DNA of 64,000 nt, from the NCBI RefSeq assembly GCF_900109035.1, contig NZ_FNYD01000011.1, positions 1 through 64,000 on the forward strand. The letters are read 5' to 3'. Each line of letters opens with the position of its first letter. The stretch's first letter is position 1. This document shows, in pieces, positions 29,755 through 38,514 of this stretch. The notes under the pieces were generated by a model. The model made no database searches. It saw only the letters and a list, made by a program, of their open reading frames with translations, and was not told the origin of the DNA. The translations under genes were made by a program, and so were the position numbers. This stretch comes from Cribrihabitans marinus. GTDB lineage: Bacteria; Pseudomonadota; Alphaproteobacteria; Rhodobacterales; Rhodobacteraceae.

Positions 29755-31476
29755 GTGTTTGGCGTTCGAGATGATCTTCTAAAATTGCCCGGGATCCGTC
29801 GCAAGTTGCGCGGAGAGTCTAGGATCGTGCCCGAAGAGGGGTTTCCCCGCATGGGGCCCGATCACTATTTCACATTGCTCGAAAGGATGCACCGGGAACT
29901 CAAGCCCAAAACGTATTTCGAGATCGGCACGGAGTCCGGGGCCAGTCTGCATTTGTCCCAGTGCACCTCTTACGCCGTTGACCCCACGTTCCGCCTTGCC
30001 GCAGATGTGACCGGAACCAAGCCGGAGCTCTATCTCTTCCAGGGAACCAGCGACGAATTCTTCGAATCGGACATGCTGCGTCGCATGGATCCAAGCTTCG
30101 ACCTTGCCTTTCTCGACGGCATGCACCTGTTCGAGTTCCTTTTGCGCGACTTCATGAACAGTGAAAAGCGTATGACGCCGACGGGCTGCATTGCCATGCA
30201 TGACTGCGTCCCGATGAGCATGGCTGCCGCCGATCGCGACTGGGACAAGACAGTCACTCGCCAATGGGTCGGCGACGTGTGGAAGGTGGTTTTGATCCTT
30301 CGTAAATACCGTCCCGATCTTTACATGGAAGTGGTGAATGTGGCGCCCTCGGGGCTGGTTGTTGTCCGCAATCTGGATCCCACCAATAGTATACTCGACA
30401 CTGAATATGACCGGATTGTCCGCGACTGGTCAAAGCTTTCGCTCGCCGACTACGGACTGCCCCGCCTGCTCGACGATCTCGATATCCAACCCAATGACAC
30501 AAATGACGGACAACACGGCGAGCCGGTCCCGGCGCGCCGAAAGACTCAAAAGGCCCGAAGCATCGCCATCAAGACAGCGGTGAAATCACGCCGGCAGCGT
30601 CGTTACTGGGGAGACTGGCATTTTGCCTTGAGTTTCTCGGAGGCGCTGGAACGGCAAGGTATCAATAGTCATGTCCAGTGCTTGCCGGAATGGGAGGAGA
30701 GTTCTGTCGAAGCCGATCTGGACCTATTCATACTCGGGGCGCCTTCGATGCCCGCTCCAAGTGGCAGGCCCCGCGTTTTGTGGTTGATCTATCCCGGCAA
30801 GACAGAAGGAGACGTTGCCCGCATCATGCGTGAGGCCGCATCGTCGGACCTTGTCCTGGTCGCCTCCGAATCCTTTGCTACCAAGTTGCGCGGCTTGGGG
30901 CTCAACGCAGAAGTTCTGCATCAAGCATTTGATCCCAATAAGATGTTCCCTGACCCGTCACGCAGACGCGAAGGCTTTCATTTTGTTGGTTCCAATTACA
31001 GCAGAGGCGATCGAATGAGGCCGATAGCCGAAATGGCGGTCGAAGCTGGACATTATCCCAACGTTTATGGCCCGCGCTGGGCGGCGACACCGCTTGGCGA
31101 GAAACTCGTGGCGGATTATGTTCCTAACGACGAACTGGGTGATCTTTATCGTGGGGCCGAAGCAATCCTGTGTGACCATCTCCCATCGATGCGTGAAAAT
31201 GGATTTATTTCCAATCGCATCTTCGATGCACTTGCCTGCGGGACACCGGTCATTTGTGACGATGTGGATGCACTGCTGCCGGAATTTCGCCCGTTTGTTT
31301 ATTGTTGTCGCACTGCAAAGGAGTTTTCCGACGCGGTCGACGCTATTCGGAACGAAGGCGAAGAGAAGCGCCGATCGAGGTTTGAACATGCGCAAGACAT
31401 GGTGCTGAAGCACTCATTCGTTGCCCGCGCAAAAGCGATGACTGATATCCTGACCGCTCTTCTGGAGAAGAAATGA
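29755..31476 (+). CDS. Methyltransferase-glycosyltransferase fusion inside the sdh operon
   Basis: The 573-residue protein starts with GTG after GGGGAGAGCGGA, 22 bases after sdhA. Residues about 25-235 form a class I SAM methyltransferase: TYFEIGTESGASLHL is motif I, and DLAFLDGMHLFEFLLRD follows. A basic linker leads to residues about 275-573, a CgeB/GT4-like domain with RRYWGDWHFALSFSEALERQ and, near the end, NGFISNRIFDALACGTPVIC. Both domains suggest glycan synthesis and modification. Base use differs from neighbours: 31201-31260 has 30 G/C of 60, while 29101-29160 in sdhA has 43 of 60. This points to horizontal acquisition. Confidence 0.8.
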   Translation: MFGVRDDLLKLPGIRRKLRGESRIVPEEGFPRMGPDHYFTLLERMHRELKPKTYFEIGTESGASLHLSQCTSYAVDPTFRLAADVTGTKPELYLFQGTSDEFFESDMLRRMDPSFDLAFLDGMHLFEFLLRDFMNSEKRMTPTGCIAMHDCVPMSMAAADRDWDKTVTRQWVGDVWKVVLILRKYRPDLYMEVVNVAPSGLVVVRNLDPTNSILDTEYDRIVRDWSKLSLADYGLPRLLDDLDIQPNDTNDGQHGEPVPARRKTQKARSIAIKTAVKSRRQRRYWGDWHFALSFSEALERQGINSHVQCLPEWEESSVEADLDLFILGAPSMPAPSGRPRVLWLIYPGKTEGDVARIMREAASSDLVLVASESFATKLRGLGLNAEVLHQAFDPNKMFPDPSRRREGFHFVGSNYSRGDRMRPIAEMAVEAGHYPNVYGPRWAATPLGEKLVADYVPNDELGDLYRGAEAILCDHLPSMRENGFISNRIFDALACGTPVICDDVDALLPEFRPFVYCCRTAKEFSDAVDAIRNEGEEKRRSRFEHAQDMVLKHSFVARAKAMTDILTALLEKK

Positions 31477-31516
31477 AACAGCTATTGTTCTCAGCCCCAG
31501 TGTCCCGGAGCCCGAC

Positions 31517-32335
31517 ATGATCCCCACCCCCCGCATCCTGTGCATCGGTACGCATCACAAATGCGGCACCGTCTGGATGCGGCGGGTGTGGCGGTTGATC
31601 GGGCAGGCGCTGGACATTCCCATGCGGCCCCTGCATCGCCCGCGGAAGTGGACGGATCTGCCCGAGGAGGGCCGGGTCATCTGCGTGAACTGGTCGAGCC
31701 GTTTCGCGCCGGGCCTGATGGAGCGCGAGGATGCGCGGTTCCTGCACATCATCCGCGACCCTCGCGACGTGTTGCTGTCCGGCGCCAGATACCATGAAAC
31801 GGCGCCGGGACGGCAGGAGAACTTCCTGCACGTTCCGAACCCCGACTGGAACGGGCGTACCTACCAGCAACAGATCCGGCACCTGCCCACCCGGGAAGAG
31901 AAACTCGCCTTCGAGATGGCGCAGCACCATGCCAGCGTGCTGGCGGAGATGACGGCCTGGCCCTATGGTCATCCCAGGGCCATCGACCTGCGCTACGAGG
32001 ACCTGATCGAGGACACCGATTGCGCGATCTTCGGCCGCGTGCTCGACCACTTCGGGTTCCAGGGCGCGGAACACGATACCGCGCTCGAGATCTACCACCA
32101 AAACTCCCTGTTCGGGGGATTGAAGGACAGGTCCGATGTCGGGCGGCTCAAGACGCATGTGTCCTCGGGCAAGACACGCCGATGGCTGACCGAGTTGCCG
32201 CCCCGGACCGCCGCGCTCTATCTTGAGCGGCATGGCGACGATCTGATCAAGCTGGGCTACGAGTCCGACCGGACCTGGCTCGACAAGCTGAGACCGGACG
32301 CCATGTCCGGCTCGGAAACCCAAGCAGAAGGGTAA
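31517..32335 (+). CDS. Sulfotransferase-family protein inside the sdh operon
   Basis: The 272-residue protein has the PAPS 5'-phosphosulfate loop at the N-terminus (CIGTHHKCGTVWMRRVW, residues about 9-25) and the 3'-phosphate loop in HIIRDPRDVLLSGARYHE. The C-terminal region DLRYEDLIED is also typical. It would transfer sulfate from PAPS to an unidentified acceptor, perhaps a surface sugar. It ends 6 bases before sdhB, whose ribosome site lies in its last codons. Its GC content looks like the host's, unlike the fusion gene before it. Confidence 0.85.
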   Translation: MIPTPRILCIGTHHKCGTVWMRRVWRLIGQALDIPMRPLHRPRKWTDLPEEGRVICVNWSSRFAPGLMEREDARFLHIIRDPRDVLLSGARYHETAPGRQENFLHVPNPDWNGRTYQQQIRHLPTREEKLAFEMAQHHASVLAEMTAWPYGHPRAIDLRYEDLIEDTDCAIFGRVLDHFGFQGAEHDTALEIYHQNSLFGGLKDRSDVGRLKTHVSSGKTRRWLTELPPRTAALYLERHGDDLIKLGYESDRTWLDKLRPDAMSGSETQAEG

Positions 32336-32341
32336 CACATC

Positions 32342-33121
32342 ATGGTTCAACTGACGCTGCCCAAGAACAGCCGCATGACCACCGGCAAGACCTGGCCGAA
32401 ACCGCAAGGCGCCGGCAACGTCCGCAAGTTCCAGATCTATCGCTGGAATCCCGATGACGGCCAGAACCCGCGCGTCGACACCTATTTCGTCGACATGGAC
32501 AGCTGCGGTCCGATGGTCCTGGATGCGCTGATCAAGATCAAGAACGAGATCGACCCCACCCTGACCTTCCGCCGGTCCTGCCGCGAGGGGATCTGCGGGT
32601 CGTGCGCGATGAACATCGACGGCATCAACACGCTGGCCTGCATCTACGGCATGGACGAGATCAAGGGCGACGTGAAGATCTATCCGCTGCCGCACATGCC
32701 GGTGGTCAAGGACCTGATCCCGGACCTTACGCATTTCTACGCCCAGCACGCTTCGATCATGCCGTGGCTGGAAACCAAGACCAACCGCCCCGCCAAGGAG
32801 TGGAAACAGTCGATCGAGGACCGCAAGAAGCTCGATGGCCTCTATGAATGTGTGATGTGCGCCTCCTGCTCGACCGCCTGCCCGTCCTACTGGTGGAACG
32901 GCGACCGCTACCTCGGCCCCGCTGCGCTGCTGCACGCGTATCGCTGGATCATCGACAGCCGCGACGAGGCCACCGGCGAGCGGCTGGACGATCTGGAGGA
33001 TCCCTTCAAGCTCTATCGCTGCCACACGATCATGAACTGCACCAAGACCTGCCCCAAGGGCCTGAACCCGGCCAAGGCCATTGCAGAGATCAAGAAGATG
33101 ATGGTCGAGCGGGCGGTCTGA
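32342..33121 (+). CDS. sdhB: Succinate dehydrogenase iron-sulfur subunit
   Basis: The 259-residue subunit carries electrons from FAD to quinone. The [2Fe-2S] ligands are Cys80, Cys85, Cys88 and Cys100. The C-terminal domain has [17 protein letters not shown] and [17 protein letters not shown] for the [4Fe-4S] and [3Fe-4S] clusters. It completes complex II. Expression must pass through, or start within, the two inserted genes; no clear promoter was seen directly upstream. Confidence 0.97.
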   Translation: MVQLTLPKNSRMTTGKTWPKPQGAGNVRKFQIYRWNPDDGQNPRVDTYFVDMDSCGPMVLDALIKIKNEIDPTLTFRRSCREGICGSCAMNIDGINTLACIYGMDEIKGDVKIYPLPHMPVVKDLIPDLTHFYAQHASIMPWLETKTNRPAKEWKQSIEDRKKLDGLYECVMCASCSTACPSYWWNGDRYLGPAALLHAYRWIIDSRDEATGERLDDLEDPFKLYRCHTIMNCTKTCPKGLNPAKAIAEIKKMMVERAV

Positions 33122-33134
33122 TCCGCCCGGCGCG

Positions 33135-33851
33135 TTGGAAATCTCGGTCTATCACGCCCTGATCCTGGCCCTGCTGGCCGGGCTGGCGATCCCGCTGGGG
33201 GGCGTACTGGCCCGCTGCGAACTGGCGGTCGAGCGTCATGTGCCGGCCGACCTGGTCCTGGGCATCGCGGCCTTCGGTGGCGGCGCGCTTTTGTCGGCGG
33301 TGGCCCTGGTGCTGATCCCCGAGGGGGTGGAGGCCCTGCATCCGGCCTCGGCGGTCATCCTGTTCGCTACCGGTGGCCTCCTCTTCTTCGCCATCGACCG
33401 GGCGCTGGAACGGGCCGGCGGCGGAGGCGCGCTCTTGCTGGCCATGCTGCTCGATTTCGTGCCCGAAGCGATGGCGCTCGGGGCGCTGCTGATCTCGGAC
33501 CCCGCCACGGCGATCCTGCTGGCGGGGATGATCTTTCTGCAAAACGTGCCCGAAGGCTTTGCCGCCTTCCGCGAGGTGTTCGTGGCGGGGCGGCACAATG
33601 TCCGGCACATCCTGCTGCTGTTCCTGGGTCTGGCCGCCATTGGACCCGTCTGCGCGGGGATCGGGTTCCTGTTCCTGGTGGACCAGCCGGTTCCACTGGG
33701 CGCGATCATGGTCTTCTCTGCGGGCGGCATCCTCTACCTGCTGTTCCAGGATGTCGCGCCGGCGGCCCATCGCCACGGGCACTGGCTTCCGGCTTTGGGC
33801 AGTGTCGGCGGCTTTGCCCTGGGCCTGGCCGGGCATCTGGCAACCGTCTGA
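33135..33851 (+). CDS. ZIP-family metal transporter, atypical metal site
   Basis: The 238-residue protein, translated from TTG at 33135, has seven or eight hydrophobic segments. TM4 reads LLDFVPEAMALG and TM5 IFLQNVPEGFAAF. In ordinary ZIP proteins these positions are HNxPEG in both helices; here the first histidines are Asp107 and Gln136, while the PE pairs remain. Transport of a divalent metal is inferred, with selectivity uncertain. It follows sdhB by 13 bases and may be read from the same mRNA. Confidence 0.8.
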   Translation: MEISVYHALILALLAGLAIPLGGVLARCELAVERHVPADLVLGIAAFGGGALLSAVALVLIPEGVEALHPASAVILFATGGLLFFAIDRALERAGGGGALLLAMLLDFVPEAMALGALLISDPATAILLAGMIFLQNVPEGFAAFREVFVAGRHNVRHILLLFLGLAAIGPVCAGIGFLFLVDQPVPLGAIMVFSAGGILYLLFQDVAPAAHRHGHWLPALGSVGGFALGLAGHLATV

Positions 33852-33969
33852 CCCGGCGTCACCATGCAGCAACCGCATGACAAGATTGCGAATTCATGGG
33901 ATGCACCGGCGCATCGGTGCGCCTATCTTCGATCTCGGGGAGGGGCAGACCATACGCAGGATGACGCCC

Positions 33970-34107
33970 ATGAAACTCGTCAAATCCAAGACCGCACCCG
34001 CCGAGGCGCTGAAGCTGCTGGACCAGGCATGGGCCTATTACACGCCCGAGCCCCTGCCCGTGGCGGCAGAAACGCCCGAGTTGTTCCAATACGCCAACGC
34101 GGCCTGA
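33970..34107 (+). CDS. Very small conserved-looking protein
   Basis: A 45-residue reading frame, MKLVKSKTAPAEALKLLDQA followed by WAYYTPEPLPVAAETPELF. It is compositionally like real alphaproteobacterial protein (third-position GC, amphipathic helix then a Pro-rich acidic tail). AGG lies 9 bases before the ATG. I think similar peptides occur in roseobacters, but cannot verify. Function unknown. Confidence 0.5.
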   Translation: MKLVKSKTAPAEALKLLDQAWAYYTPEPLPVAAETPELFQYANAA

Positions 34108-34182
34108 CCGGCCCGCCGGGCGGACACCATACCGGATTGCGGGGCTTGGCGCCCGGCCCCGGCATGGGCTAGGGGTCGCCGC

Positions 34183-34365
34183 ATGGTGGTGCTGGTGATC
34201 CTCGCAATCGGTGTGCTGGCCTATTTCATCTGGCGGGCCCGCACATCCTCGCTGACGCGGGCCTGTCGCTGGCGACAGGACAAGGCCGCCCAACAATGGC
34301 GCTGCGCCTATTGCGGCGCGGTGCAGCCCGGCCTGGATCCACCGCGCGCCTGCCACTGCCGCTGA
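34183..34365 (+). CDS. Small membrane protein with zinc-ribbon-like tail
   Basis: The 60-residue protein has one N-terminal helix (MVVLVILAIGVLAYFIW). A basic segment follows, then WRCAYCGAVQPGLDPPRACHC, with Cys pairs CxxC and CxC that could hold zinc. An AGGGG ribosome site lies 7 bases before the ATG. It is probably an inner-membrane protein with a cytoplasmic metal-binding knuckle. Function unknown. Confidence 0.6.
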   Translation: MVVLVILAIGVLAYFIWRARTSSLTRACRWRQDKAAQQWRCAYCGAVQPGLDPPRACHCR

Positions 34366-34422
34366 CGCTTGCATCCCGCGCTCGGATCGGGCCACCTGAT
34401 CCCGGAGCCGAGGAGACGCGCC

Positions 34423-35268
34423 ATGACCCAAGCCCCCGACGACGCCGACGCCCGCCGCGCCGTGGCGCCGGTGATCTGCTATCCCGACGATACGCTGCCG
34501 AAACCAGACCTGGACCTTTATGCGGCGGCCCGCGCCACCGCGCGCAAATCCGGCGAGATCCTGGTGCCACCCCGCGACGCTCGCTGCTTCGAGGTTCCGC
34601 GCGGGCAGTTCTTTCGCATCACCTCGGTAGGTGGGCCGCAGGTCGGCGACCTGAACTTGTGGAACGCCGAGGATCTGACCGAACGGTTCTACTCGGGCAA
34701 GACCCGCGCCCTGCATGGCACGCACCTGACCACCGGCGAGCGGATGTGGAGCAGCTTTCCGCATCTGCGCCCGATGGCCACGATCACCTGGGACAGCCTG
34801 GACTGGTACGGGATCGACGCGTTCGGCGGATCGGTCCATGACGTGATCGGCACCCGTTGCGATCCCTATACCGGCAACCTTCTGTCCGGAACGCAATACC
34901 ACCACTGCTGCCACTCCAACCTGATCCGCGCCCTGGCCGGGCATCTGGGGGTCTCCGCGGTCGAGGCCGAGCCGCACGTGCATGATGTGCTCAACGTGTT
35001 CATGTGCACCGGGTTCACCCGCGATACCGGGCAGTATTTCATGAAGGCCTCTCCGGTGCGCCCCGGCGACCACCTGGAGTTCTTCGCCGAGATCGACCTT
35101 CTGGGCGGGCTCAGCGCCTGCCCCGGCGGCGATTGCGGCTCGGGTCACTCCTCTGACGCGGCCGCCTGCCATCCGCTGCTGGTCGAGATCTTTGCCCCCG
35201 CACCGGGGTCTCTGGAAGGCTGGCAACCGCGCGAACCGAGCCAGTATGACCGCAGCCATGGTCTTTGA
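34423..35268 (+). CDS. DUF1989 / urea carboxylase-associated-type protein
   Basis: The 281-residue protein matches the DUF1989 pattern: VPRGQFFRITSVGGPQVGDLNLWN, LTERFYSGKTRALHGTHLTTG, and CHSNLIRALAGHLG with surrounding His/Cys residues. DUF1989 proteins accompany urea/guanidine metabolism (carboxyguanidine deiminase subunits) or glycine-cleavage-like genes. No carboxylase is nearby, so the substrate is open. The start at 34423 has a GGAGACGCGCC leader. Confidence 0.85.
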   Translation: MTQAPDDADARRAVAPVICYPDDTLPKPDLDLYAAARATARKSGEILVPPRDARCFEVPRGQFFRITSVGGPQVGDLNLWNAEDLTERFYSGKTRALHGTHLTTGERMWSSFPHLRPMATITWDSLDWYGIDAFGGSVHDVIGTRCDPYTGNLLSGTQYHHCCHSNLIRALAGHLGVSAVEAEPHVHDVLNVFMCTGFTRDTGQYFMKASPVRPGDHLEFFAEIDLLGGLSACPGGDCGSGHSSDAAACHPLLVEIFAPAPGSLEGWQPREPSQYDRSHGL

Positions 35269-35538
35269 GCCCCGCCGTCGCGCGATGGTTTGCGGCCGGA
35301 TCGCGGGCCGAGCCCCGGCAACGCCTGTGGCGGCAAGATGGACGCGCCCTATCCGTGGTTCGAAGTGGGCGCCCTGGCTGTTACCCGGCGCACCTGCCCC
35401 CAGATGCCGGCCGAACGCCGCTTCCTCGCGGCGCTTGGCGAGATGAGCCAAGCCGAAGTGTCGGGCGATATCCTCATCCTGCGCAACGCGGCGGGCGGCG
35501 AGATGGTCTTTACGGCGACCGGGCCAGGAGGTCGATAA
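35246..35538 (+). pseudogene. META-domain (HslJ-like) gene interrupted by a one-base frameshift
   Basis: The frame starting at 35246 reads MTAAMVFEPRRRAMVCGRIA and then GRAP up to 35317. A different frame continues from 35317 as GNACGGKMDAPYPWFEVGAL and then AVTRRTCPQMPAERRFLAALGEM, a clear META-domain C-terminus. Adding one base at CCCCGG (35313-35318) would join them into one META protein of about 97 residues, though still without signal peptide. It overlaps the DUF1989 3' end and, by 29 bp, the recO 3' end. It may be a true pseudogene or a sequencing error. Confidence 0.5.
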
Positions 35539-36235
35539 GCCGCCCGCGGGCCTGCGGCAGCGGCCTGTGCGCAACTTCCATCGCCAACCGCGATTCAAGG
35601 AAATGACCCGTGGTGCCCAGCGCCTTGACGATCTCGGCATCCGATTCCGGCCCCCGCCCCAACAGGCAGGGCGGCAATGGCAGCATGCGATCGGCCCAGT
35701 CACCGGCCCCCGCCGCCGTAACTGCCCGGCCCGATTTCGGCGAGACATAGACCAACCCCTCGGTCGCCCCGGTGACGGCGCAGGCGGCCAGGTCCAGGCC
35801 GAACCCGAGATCCTCCAGCAAGGCCTGCTCCCACCGCAGATAGGCCAGCGGCCAGATCTCGTCCTGGCCCAGCAGGTCCATAAGCTGTTCGGTCTGGCGA
35901 TAAAGCCGCGGATGCGACTCGCGCTCGGGCAGGCTGTAAGACAGAAGGGCCACCACCGCGTTCAGCCCCGCAAGCGCCATGCGCCCCGAGAAGGCCGCCG
36001 CCGCCCGGCTGCGCAGGGGTTCGACCGCGTAGGTTCCGATATGCGCGTCCAGCCGCGCCCGCCACGTCACGTCGAGCTGCGCGCCCGGTTGCAAAAGCGG
36101 AGCGATCTTCCGGCTGGTGCCGCCGCGCACGACACCGGCATGACGGCCATGTGCCTCGGTGAACACCTCGATGATCGCAGAGGTCTCGCCGTGGCGCCGC
36201 ACCGTCAGCAGGATGCCGTGATCGCGCCAGTCCAT
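35510..36235 (-). CDS. recO: DNA repair protein RecO
   Basis: The 241-residue protein starts [20 protein letters not shown] with an N-terminal OB fold ([18 protein letters not shown]-like segment), and an alpha-helical domain follows. RecO with RecR loads RecA at single-strand gaps. It lies in the conserved era-recO neighbourhood, 4 bases after the DUF1491 gene. Confidence 0.93.
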   Translation of the reverse strand: MDWRDHGILLTVRRHGETSAIIEVFTEAHGRHAGVVRGGTSRKIAPLLQPGAQLDVTWRARLDAHIGTYAVEPLRSRAAAAFSGRMALAGLNAVVALLSYSLPERESHPRLYRQTEQLMDLLGQDEIWPLAYLRWEQALLEDLGFGLDLAACAVTGATEGLVYVSPKSGRAVTAAGAGDWADRMLPLPPCLLGRGPESDAEIVKALGTTGHFLESRLAMEVAHRPLPQARGRLIDLLARSP

Positions 36236-36239
36236 TCCC

Positions 36240-36569
36240 CTACTCCAGCCCGTCCTCGCCCAGAAGATGACGCCCCTGGCGGTCCTCGACCTCGATCACC
36301 CAGAGATCGGGGTCGAAATCGCGTTGGCGGGCAATCGCCGCATCCACGTCACGCTCGTCGCCGCCGGCCAATTCGACCCAGGCGCGCGCACCGCTCATCA
36401 GATCATACTCGCGGTGAAAGGCAACCGCCTGCCCGTTCAGCGTGTTCAGCTTGACCAGAACCGCGCCGGCAGTGTCGTCGCCATGTGCGGTCACGAAGGC
36501 CGGAATGTCATTGAGCCGAAGCCGCGTGAGATAGGCCTGAACCCAGAAATCCGCCGTGAGCCGGGTCAT
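36240..36569 (-). CDS. DUF1491 protein
   Basis: The 109-residue soluble protein, [20 protein letters not shown], has the DUF1491 core [20 protein letters not shown]. It is common between era and recO in Rhodobacterales as far as I recall. Function unknown. The start at 36569 is chosen from the conserved N-terminus. Confidence 0.88.
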   Translation of the reverse strand: MTRLTADFWVQAYLTRLRLNDIPAFVTAHGDDTAGAVLVKLNTLNGQAVAFHREYDLMSGARAWVELAGGDERDVDAAIARQRDFDPDLWVIEVEDRQGRHLLGEDGLE

Positions 36570-36589
36570 CGCAGCCCCGCGCCTCTGAC

Positions 36590-36622
36590 CGCCGCAGGCG
36601 CCTCCGGCGGGGATATGAAGAC
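36590..36622. repeat. Short palindromic REP-like element
   Basis: CCGCCGCAGGCGCCTCCGGCGG followed by GGATATGAAG lies between the era stop and the DUF1491 start. GCGCCTCCGGCGGGGATAT is a motif I remember as frequent between genes in Rhodobacteraceae. It could be a mobile REP-like relic or an mRNA-stability hairpin. Confidence 0.35.
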
Positions 36623-36643
36623 GCCCATCGGCCGCGGCATGGA

Positions 36644-37549
36644 TCACCCGCCGTCCTTGAAGTCGAGGCCCATCTCGGAATAGCGCTCGGCCTCGTCCAG
36701 CCAGTTGGGCCGGACCTTGACCTGAAGGAACAGGTGCACCTTGCGGTCGAGAAAGGCCTCGAGCTCGGCGCGGGCGGCCTGGCCCACCGCCTTGATGGTC
36801 TCTCCCTTGTGACCCAGCAGGATCCCCTTGTGCCCGTCGCGCGCTACATAGATCACCTGGTCGACGCGCGCCGAGCCGTCCTTGCGTTCCTGCCAGTTCT
36901 CGGTCTCGACGGTCAGCTGATAGGGCAGTTCCTGGTGCAGCCGCAGGGTCAGTTTCTCGCGCGTCATCTCGGCGGCGATCATCCGCATGGGCAGGTCGGC
37001 GATCTGATCCTCGGGATAGAGCCAGGGCCCCTCGGGCAGCGCGCCGGCGAGCCACTTGCGCAGGTCGTCGACGCCGTGGCCCTTCTCGGCCGAGATCATG
37101 AAGGTCTCGGCAAAGTCGAAACGCTCGTTCAGGTCCCGCGCGAGGCCCAGCAGCGCCTTGGAGGCCACCCGGTCGATCTTGTTGATGGCCAGCGCCACGG
37201 TGCGGCCCTGTCCGATATCGCCCAGGCCATCGAGGATGCGCTCGACCCCTTCGGTGATGCCGCGATGCGCCTCGACCAACAGCACGACGATATCGGCATC
37301 CGCGGCCCCGCCCCAGGCGGCGGCGACCATCGCCCGGTCCAGCCGCCGGCGCGGCTTGAACAGGCCCGGCGTGTCGACAAAGACCAGCTGCGCCTCGCCC
37401 TCCATCGCGACACCGCGGATGCGGGCGCGGGTGGTCTGGACCTTGTGGGTGACGATCGAGACCTTGGCGCCCACCATGCGGTTGAGCAGGGTGGACTTGC
37501 CCGCATTGGGCTCTCCGATCAGGGCAATGAAACCGGCGCGGGTGGTCAT
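36644..37549 (-). CDS. era: GTPase Era
   Basis: The 301-residue protein binds 16S rRNA and acts in 30S assembly. G1 is GEPNAGKST (12-20), G3 DTPGLF, G4 NKID; the C-terminal KH domain includes GHKGETIKAVGQAARAEL. The start at 37549 is the family start. In most alphaproteobacteria it follows rnc; here an EamA transporter gene lies between. Confidence 0.97.
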   Translation of the reverse strand: MTTRAGFIALIGEPNAGKSTLLNRMVGAKVSIVTHKVQTTRARIRGVAMEGEAQLVFVDTPGLFKPRRRLDRAMVAAAWGGAADADIVVLLVEAHRGITEGVERILDGLGDIGQGRTVALAINKIDRVASKALLGLARDLNERFDFAETFMISAEKGHGVDDLRKWLAGALPEGPWLYPEDQIADLPMRMIAAEMTREKLTLRLHQELPYQLTVETENWQERKDGSARVDQVIYVARDGHKGILLGHKGETIKAVGQAARAELEAFLDRKVHLFLQVKVRPNWLDEAERYSEMGLDFKDGG

Positions 37550-37629
37550 GGGGCGATCCTGAAGTTGCAACGAGGCTGTGACCTACAGGATATTGCCGCC
37601 ACCGGCCAGATGCGATCGTGCGGTCGGGG

Positions 37630-38514
37630 TCAATCCGCGCTCCGGTGCGAGCGCGCCAGCGTGTAGAGCCCGCTGCCGACGATCAGCGCGGCACCGGTCA
37701 GCACCAGGGCATCGGGACGCTCGTCAAAGAACACGACCGCAAAGACCAGCGCCACCAGAAGGCGGCTGTAGCGGAACGGCGCGACAACGGCCACCTCTCC
37801 GGTGCGCATCGCCCGGGTGAGAGCAGTGTAAGCCGCGACCCCGACGCAGCCGGTGAGCAGCAGCTTGCCCGCCTCGGCGGACGCCGGAAGCCGGGGCGGC
37901 GCGGCATCGAAGGGCAGGATCAGAAAGCCCGCACAGGTCACAACCAGAAAGCCCAGCGTGCCAAGCTGCCGCGCCGACACCGTGACCGGGCTGGCGCGCG
38001 TGGCTAGGTCGCGCCCGGCGAATCCGATCATGCCGGCCAGGGCGAACAGGGCCTCGGGTCGGAACTGCTCCGGTGTCGGGCGCAGGATCAGCAGCACGCC
38101 GACAAAGCCGACCGACATCGCGGTCCAGCGCCGCCGGCCCACGGTCTCGCCCAGAAACAGCGCCGCGCCGGCCACCACGACAAGCGGCGCCGCCTGCAGG
38201 ATAGCCGACGTGATCGACAGCGGCGCGAAGGCCAGCGCCAGGGCAAAGAACAGGCGCCCGACGATCTCGAATCCGGTGCGGATCAGCAGGTGCGGGCGCA
38301 GGATCTCGGGCGTGAGAACCGGCTCTTTCGCGCGGCGGGACAAGGCGACGTAGATCGCCAGCCCGGCCAGGCCGAACAGCACCGTTGCCTGGCCCGGCCC
38401 CATCGTCACGGTCACGGATTTGAACAGCGCGTCCTCGACCGCGAAAAGGGACATGGCGGCCACCATGAAACCCGCCCCGAACAGGTTCCGGCCCGGCAGG
38501 GCGTTCTCAGCCAC
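37630..38514 (-). CDS. EamA/DMT-family permease between rnc and era
   Basis: The 294-residue protein has about ten membrane helices in two EamA repeats. It starts from GTG at 38514 ([20 protein letters not shown]), overlapping rnc by 8 bp. [20 protein letters not shown] ends the first repeat, and [20 protein letters not shown] lies in the second. DMT permeases export amino acids or other metabolites; the substrate is unknown. It is translationally linked to rnc. Confidence 0.9.
   Translation of the reverse strand: MAENALPGRNLFGAGFMVAAMSLFAVEDALFKSVTVTMGPGQATVLFGLAGLAIYVALSRRAKEPVLTPEILRPHLLIRTGFEIVGRLFFALALAFAPLSITSAILQAAPLVVVAGAALFLGETVGRRRWTAMSVGFVGVLLILRPTPEQFRPEALFALAGMIGFAGRDLATRASPVTVSARQLGTLGFLVVTCAGFLILPFDAAPPRLPASAEAGKLLLTGCVGVAAYTALTRAMRTGEVAVVAPFRYSRLLVALVFAVVFFDERPDALVLTGAALIVGSGLYTLARSHRSAD

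Noticed and set aside
35300-35330. Programmed ribosomal frameshift in the META gene
   Set aside because: CCCCGG is not a recognised slippery heptamer and no strong downstream structure stands out; a deletion or sequencing error is simpler.
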